From positions 1-5,617 of the forward strand of contig JAGBGB010000244.1 of the NCBI GenBank assembly GCA_017936205.1: 5,617 nucleotides of DNA. The letters are read 5' to 3'. The notes below the pieces were generated by a model. The model searched no databases. It saw nothing but the letters and a program-made list of their open reading frames with translations, and was not told where the DNA came from. Positions 3,793-5,617 of the stretch are shown here, one piece after another; the stretch's first letter is position 1; the number at the start of each line of letters is the position of its first letter. The position numbers and the translations under genes are program-made. Origin of the DNA: Oscillospiraceae bacterium. GTDB lineage: Bacteria > Bacillota > Clostridia > Oscillospirales > Oscillospiraceae.

Positions 3793-4809
3793 ATGAAGAA
3801 TTGTATCATTCCCGATGGCTATCGCAATCCCCTTTCTGTGTACGAGACCCAATGCGCCATCGAGTACATCAAGCACAATTTTCAGAAGAGCCTATGTCGT
3901 GCACTCAATCTGCTGCGTGTCTCGGCTCCGCTGTTTGTCGAGGAGGCCTCCGGTCTCAATGACGATCTGAATGGCTATGAGAGAGCTGTTGCCTTCGACA
4001 TTCCCTCTGTGGGTGCGGAGGCTCAGGTGGTTCATTCCCTGGCAAAGTGGAAGCGGTTTGCCTTGGCACGCTACGGGTTTCCCGCAGGCAAGGGTTTGGT
4101 AACAGATATGAACGCCATCCGCCGTGACGAGACGGTTGATAATCTCCACTCCGTCTATGTAGACCAGTGGGACTGGGAGAAGGTCATCTGCCAAGAAGAC
4201 CGCTGTCAGGAATATCTGAAGGCTGTGGTACAGCGGATCGTCAATGCCATTTATGTTACAAGCGAGACCCTAAAAATCGAATATCCCCAGATCAAGGTGA
4301 ATGTGCCCAGAGAGGTGCTCTTCATCACCACACAGGAATTAGAGGATCTGTTCCCCGGGTTGGAGGACTCCCATGAGAAGGAAAATGCCCTCCACAGACT
4401 GCACAAGGACAAGGCCATTTTCCTGATGCAGATCGGAGGCAAGCTCCGCTCCGGTCGTCCCCATGACGGCAGAGCTCCGGACTACGACGACTGGACCCTG
4501 AACGGAGACATTCTCTTCTGGAATGAAACTCTGGATCGCTCCTTCGAGATCTCCTCTATGGGCATCCGTGTGGATCCCGAACGCCTGGAACTGCAGCTGC
4601 AGCTTGCCCACAAGGAGGAACGGCGGGGGCTTCCCTTCCACAAGGCGCTCTTAGAGGGTCAGCTGCCCCTGACCATCGGCGGCGGTATCGGTCAATCCCG
4701 ACTGTGTATGCTGCTCATTGGCTGCTGCCATATCGGAGAGGTGCAGTCCGGCATCTGGGATAAAGAAACCATAGATACCTGCCGAGAGGCCGGTGTCATG
4801 CTACTATAA
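3793..4809 (+). CDS. asnA: Aspartate--ammonia ligase (asparagine synthetase A)
   Basis: A 338-residue cytoplasmic enzyme that makes asparagine from aspartate, ammonia and ATP, releasing AMP and pyrophosphate. It is related to class II aminoacyl-tRNA synthetases. Family blocks occur in order: R-V-S-A-P-L-F-V (42-49), G-L-N-D-x-L-N-G (54-61), [10 protein letters not shown] (79-88), [12 protein letters not shown] (118-129), [12 protein letters not shown] (215-226) with R-A-P-D-Y-D-D-W (227-234), L-N-G-D-I (236-240), S-S-M-G-I-R-V-D (254-261) and [10 protein letters not shown] (294-303). Length is normal and nothing is missing. It heads a two-gene operon with asnS, 29 bases apart, driven by the promoter at 3690-3718, and is divergent from the kinase gene. 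Start at 3793 is set by the Shine-Dalgarno site and by the Firmicute-like N-terminus I-I-P-x-x-Y. Confidence 0.97.
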   Translation: MKNCIIPDGYRNPLSVYETQCAIEYIKHNFQKSLCRALNLLRVSAPLFVEEASGLNDDLNGYERAVAFDIPSVGAEAQVVHSLAKWKRFALARYGFPAGKGLVTDMNAIRRDETVDNLHSVYVDQWDWEKVICQEDRCQEYLKAVVQRIVNAIYVTSETLKIEYPQIKVNVPREVLFITTQELEDLFPGLEDSHEKENALHRLHKDKAIFLMQIGGKLRSGRPHDGRAPDYDDWTLNGDILFWNETLDRSFEISSMGIRVDPERLELQLQLAHKEERRGLPFHKALLEGQLPLTIGGGIGQSRLCMLLIGCCHIGEVQSGIWDKETIDTCREAGVMLL

Positions 4810-4838
4810 ATAATGATATCAGAGAGGATCAGAATATT

Positions 4839-5617
4839 ATGGAACTCATTACCATGCGTGACTTATTCAAGAACACTAAGGAATATATTGGCAAGACCAT
4901 CGAGGTCGGCGGCTGGGTGCGCTCTATCCGTGCTTCCAAGACCTTCGGCTTCATCGTCCTGTCCGACGGTACCTTCTTCACTCCCCTGCAGGTGGTTTAC
5001 AATGACGGCATGGAGAACTTCGCTGAGATCTCCAAGATCAATGTAGGCGCTGCCCTCATTGTTAAGGGTACTCTCATTGAGACTCCCGAGGCAAAGCAGC
5101 CCTTCGAGCTGCAGGCTGAGACCGTTACGGTAGAAGGTCCCTCCACCGGTGACTACCCCATGCAGAAGAAGCGTCATACTGTGGAATTTCTCCGCACCAT
5201 GACCCATCTCCGCCCCCGTACCAACCTGTTCCAGGCGGTATTCCGTGTGCGGAGCCTGGCAGCCTATGCCATCCACCAGTTCTTCCAGGAGCGTGGCTTC
5301 GTGTATGTCCACACTCCCCTGATCACCGGCGCTGACTGCGAGGGCGCAGGAGAAATGTTCCGTGTGACCACCATGGATCCGGAGAACCCTCCCCGTACTG
5401 AGGATGGCAAGATCGACTACAGCAAGGACTTCTTCGGCAAGCCCACCAACCTGACGGTTTCCGGCCAGCTCAACGGCGAAGCTTACGCTATGGCATTCCG
5501 CAACATCTACACCTTCGGCCCCACCTTCCGTGCGGAGAACTCCAACACCACCCGTCACGCCGCCGAATTCTGGATGATCGAACCGGAAATCGCCTTTGCG
5601 GATCTGCAGGACGATAT
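4839..5617 (+). CDS. asnS: Asparaginyl-tRNA synthetase (5' part, cut by the window edge)
   Basis: The first 259 codons of a class IIb synthetase that charges tRNA-Asn with asparagine; the full protein is normally about 460 residues. The N-terminal OB-fold anticodon-binding domain covers about 1-105 ([14 protein letters not shown] at 18-31, then G-F-I-V-L-S-D-G at 37-44). The catalytic core begins with H-L-R-P-R-T (123-128). Motif 1 is around [10 protein letters not shown] (154-163) and motif 2 is [21 protein letters not shown] (230-250). Motif 3 lies beyond the edge. A signature N-G-E-A-Y (212-216) binding segment is intact. The ATG at 4839 has AGAGGA about ten bases upstream; ATG 4854 is a less likely start. 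Codons are strongly biased (CGT, ACC, AAG, GGC), as expected for a highly expressed gene. It follows asnA in the same operon. Confidence 0.97.
   Translation, partial: MELITMRDLFKNTKEYIGKTIEVGGWVRSIRASKTFGFIVLSDGTFFTPLQVVYNDGMENFAEISKINVGAALIVKGTLIETPEAKQPFELQAETVTVEGPSTGDYPMQKKRHTVEFLRTMTHLRPRTNLFQAVFRVRSLAAYAIHQFFQERGFVYVHTPLITGADCEGAGEMFRVTTMDPENPPRTEDGKIDYSKDFFGKPTNLTVSGQLNGEAYAMAFRNIYTFGPTFRAENSNTTRHAAEFWMIEPEIAFADLQDD

Noticed and set aside
4863..5558. A 231-codon open frame on the minus strand opposite asnS
   Set aside because: It is a shadow of the strongly biased asnS codons. The plus-strand frame has all synthetase motifs, and the minus-strand product matches no family and has no ribosome binding site of note.

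Overview
The window looks like chromosome from a spore-forming, Gram-positive member of the Clostridia with balanced GC content, most like the Oscillospiraceae/Ruminococcaceae. Three things point there. The run yabP-yabQ-divIC-yabR is a conserved Firmicute sporulation and division cluster. Most genes have strong AGGAGG-type ribosome binding sites. The AsnA and AsnS sequences are of the Firmicute type. The taxonomic placement is inferred from gene content and protein sequence only.

Layout. Positions 1-3522 are read on the minus strand, in this transcription order: a soluble histidine-kinase-like protein (2461-3522), yabP (2143-2412), yabQ (1688-2143), divIC/ftsB-like (1423-1701), a yabR-like S1-domain protein (1006-1401), a strong hairpin (977-1000), a YmfI/FabG-like short-chain reductase (255-956), and, after a separate promoter, the first 27 codons of a gene running off the left edge (1-82, possibly DnaD-like). 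A divergent regulatory region (3523-3792) separates this block from a plus-strand operon of asnA (3793-4809) and asnS (4839 to the right edge, 5' part only).

How the genes fit together. AsnA makes asparagine and AsnS charges tRNA-Asn with it, so the plus-strand operon is a supply-and-use pair. On the minus strand, YabP and YabQ belong to the mother-cell sporulation programme, while DivIC and the S1 protein are expected to be needed in growing cells. The cluster therefore probably needs more than one promoter, and candidates are visible: a sigma-E-like site before yabP, and a sigma-A-like site in the AT-rich 3' end of yabQ just ahead of divIC.

The most interesting parts are regulatory. A perfect Spo0A-box-like sequence lies upstream of the kinase gene, suggesting the kinase is tied to sporulation. 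A 7-bp stem can hide the yabP ribosome binding site in read-through RNA, but its left arm would be missing from RNA started at the sigma-E-like promoter. Both divergent transcripts appear to begin with a hairpin. No mobile element, CRISPR array, rRNA or tRNA gene was seen. The longest gene-free stretch is the 270-base divergent region.
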